Source of the DNA: Candidatus Equimonas enterica
GTDB lineage: Bacteria; Bacteroidota; Bacteroidia; Bacteroidales; Bacteroidaceae
NCBI GenBank assembly: GCA_018066225.1
Contig: JAGHRU010000178.1
Coordinates: forward strand, 1-7,554
Direction of reading: 5' to 3'
DNA: 7,554 bases
Shown in pieces: positions 6,353 to 7,554 of the stretch. The translations under genes were made by a program, and so were the position numbers. Under the pieces are notes generated by a model. The model saw nothing but the letters and a program-made list of their open reading frames with translations. It made no database searches and was not told the DNA's origin. Position 1 is the stretch's first letter. Each line of letters begins with the position of its first letter.

Positions 6353-7360
6353 ATGGCACGGAAAAATAACAACTTGGCATCGGCTAAACGCGCCCAAGCC
6401 GATGAGTTTTACACGAGATTGGAAGAGATTGATAGTGAGTTGAGGCACTATCGCACACATTTTAGCGGTAAAACGGTGCTCTGCAACTGCGACGACCCGC
6501 GCCGAAGTAACTTCTACCGCTACTTCGTCCGCAACTTTCGAGAACTTGGCTTGAAGCGGCTTATCACGACATGCTACCGCAACACAGAGCCTAACTTATT
6601 TACTAATGGCAGTGATACGCACGGGCTGAAATTGGTGTATGACGGTGGCGATGATAGCAATCCCGATTTCGACCAAATCGCCGACACCGTGCAGCCGCTG
6701 CGTGGTGACGGGTCGTTTGACTCCGCAGAGTGCAGAGCCTTGCTGGAAGAAGCGGACATCGTGGTGACCAACCCGCCTTTTAGCCGCTTCCGTGACTTCG
6801 TGGCGTTGCTCATGAAGTACAAAAAGAAATTCCTAATTATAGGCAATCAAAACGCCATCACCTACAAGGAAATTTTCCCGCTAATAAAGGAGAATAAACT
6901 GTGGTCGGGTATCTCTATGAATGGCAGCAATCGCTGGTTTGAAGTCCCCGAGGATTATGAAGTGAGGCCTAACGCAGCAGGTTACAAGGAAAAGGATGGG
7001 CATCGCTTTTTGTTCGTAAATGGTGTGAGATGGTTTACCAATATGGAACACAGCAAGCGTAATTTGCCGCTCGACCTTTACCGCACATACAACGCCGAAG
7101 CATACCCGCACTACGATAACTACGACGCTATCGAGTGCAGCAAAGTGGCGGAGATACCGATGGACTATGACGGCATAATGGGTGTTCCCATTACTTTTAT
7201 TGATAAGTATTGCCCAGAGCAGTTTGAGATAGTTGGTGCGTCAGAGAGTGAGGGTAAGGGATTTTCTATGGGCTTATGGCATGAGGCGTCTCGTGTTTCC
7301 CAGCCTTTGGTTAATGGCCAAAAGAAATATAAGCGGTTGTTCATTCGTCGCATAAAATAA
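6353..7360 (+). CDS. EcoRI-family adenine-specific DNA methyltransferase
   Basis: A 335-aa protein, near the length of M.EcoRI and relatives (EcoRI_methylase family). Visible features are the N-terminal segment ADEFYTRLEEIDSELRHY (16-33), CNCDDPRRSNFYRYF (44-58), and the N6-adenine methyltransferase motif IV NPPF at 140-143 inside DIVVTNPPFS. The family transfers a methyl group from S-adenosylmethionine to adenine N6 in a specific DNA site; the site of this enzyme cannot be read from the sequence. The protein looks intact and soluble. The ATG at 6353 gives the usual family start (MARKNNNLASAKRA). No Shine-Dalgarno sequence is seen, and an inverted repeat touches the start. A DUF262-type gene follows after 10 nt, suggesting a two-gene restriction-modification or defence unit. 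Base composition (about 50% GC on one sampled line) is below that of the adjacent operon, which fits acquired DNA. Confidence 0.93.
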   Translation: MARKNNNLASAKRAQADEFYTRLEEIDSELRHYRTHFSGKTVLCNCDDPRRSNFYRYFVRNFRELGLKRLITTCYRNTEPNLFTNGSDTHGLKLVYDGGDDSNPDFDQIADTVQPLRGDGSFDSAECRALLEEADIVVTNPPFSRFRDFVALLMKYKKKFLIIGNQNAITYKEIFPLIKENKLWSGISMNGSNRWFEVPEDYEVRPNAAGYKEKDGHRFLFVNGVRWFTNMEHSKRNLPLDLYRTYNAEAYPHYDNYDAIECSKVAEIPMDYDGIMGVPITFIDKYCPEQFEIVGASESEGKGFSMGLWHEASRVSQPLVNGQKKYKRLFIRRIK

Positions 7361-7370
7361 AACATTCCCC

Positions 7371-7554
7371 ATGAAAATCACACTTCACACCATCACCATT
7401 GGCGACCTCACGCGTGGTTACAACGATATGGACGAGGAGGGCGTGGTGGCCTATGGCGGCCGCCTCAACGTGCGCCCCAAGTATCAGCGCAACTTCGTCT
7501 ATGACGACAAGAAGCGCAACGCCGTCATAGAGAGCGTGCGCCGCGGTTTCCCTA
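7371..7554 (+). CDS. DUF262 (GmrSD N-terminal-like) protein, N-terminal part only
   Basis: The frame starts at an ATG 10 nt after the methyltransferase stop and is still open at the window edge after 61 codons. Residues 32-61 (including LNVRPKYQRNFVYDDKKR and the ESVRRGFP end) match the start of the DUF262/GmrSD N-terminal domain, where a conserved P-x-Y-Q-R-x-(F/Y)-V-(W/Y) motif lies in a ParB/sulfiredoxin-like nucleotide-binding fold. From family knowledge such proteins include modification-dependent restriction enzymes and other defence nucleases, often with a C-terminal HNH-type domain. I infer it is the partner of the methyltransferase, possibly the nuclease. The nuclease domain, if any, lies outside the window. 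Confidence 0.8.
   Translation, partial: MKITLHTITIGDLTRGYNDMDEEGVVAYGGRLNVRPKYQRNFVYDDKKRNAVIESVRRGFP

Noticed and set aside
6190..6460. Overlapping - strand frames of 60 and 88 codons in the methyltransferase leader
   Set aside because: They lie across the inverted repeats and the 5' end of the methyltransferase. There is no promoter match on that strand nearby and no family resemblance.

Overview
The window looks like a chromosomal segment of a Bacteroidales bacterium, most likely Prevotellaceae. The evidence is three good matches to the Bacteroidetes promoter (TTG or TTTG, a 20-nt spacer, then TAnnTTTG), starts without Shine-Dalgarno sequences, an outer-membrane beta-barrel C-terminus of the type found in that order, and an EFR1-type flavodoxin/ferredoxin protein. 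Base composition is patchy. Single-line samples give about 42% GC in the left fragment, about 67% in the central operon and about 50% in the right-hand methyltransferase.

Left (1-850): the 3' part of a TonB-dependent-receptor-like outer-membrane beta-barrel gene on the + strand. It is broken by an apparent one-base deletion near 211-213 but otherwise reads to a natural end at 660. A short non-coding stretch follows. Then comes tRNA-Ser(CGA) on the - strand (853-939), with its own promoter (965-996) and a strong intrinsic terminator (811-848).

Centre (1017-5850): a tight five-gene operon on the - strand, transcribed right to left. The order is fabD (malonyl-CoA:ACP transacylase), a GH13 alpha-amylase, ispE (CDP-ME kinase of the MEP pathway), an EFR1-family flavodoxin/2[4Fe-4S] protein, and an HD-domain hydrolase. 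Gaps are 12, 24, 6 and 1 nt. The first four genes share one reading frame and are separated only by single stop codons and 2-8 codons. The operon mixes lipid synthesis, alpha-glucan use, isoprenoid synthesis and redox functions. Its promoter lies at 5887-5917.

Right (5851-7554): a 502-nt intergenic region holds two divergent promoters. The rightward one (5990-6021) is followed by a leader of about 330 nt rich in inverted repeats: a nested pair of 10-bp stems, a 14-bp hairpin, two GC-rich stem plus T6 motifs, and an 8-bp inverted repeat touching the start codon. It leads into an EcoRI-family adenine-specific DNA methyltransferase (6353-7360). Ten bases further on is the N-terminus of a DUF262 (GmrSD N-terminal-like) protein that runs off the window. 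The pair looks like a restriction-modification or defence module. Together with its unusual leader it is the most interesting part of the window.
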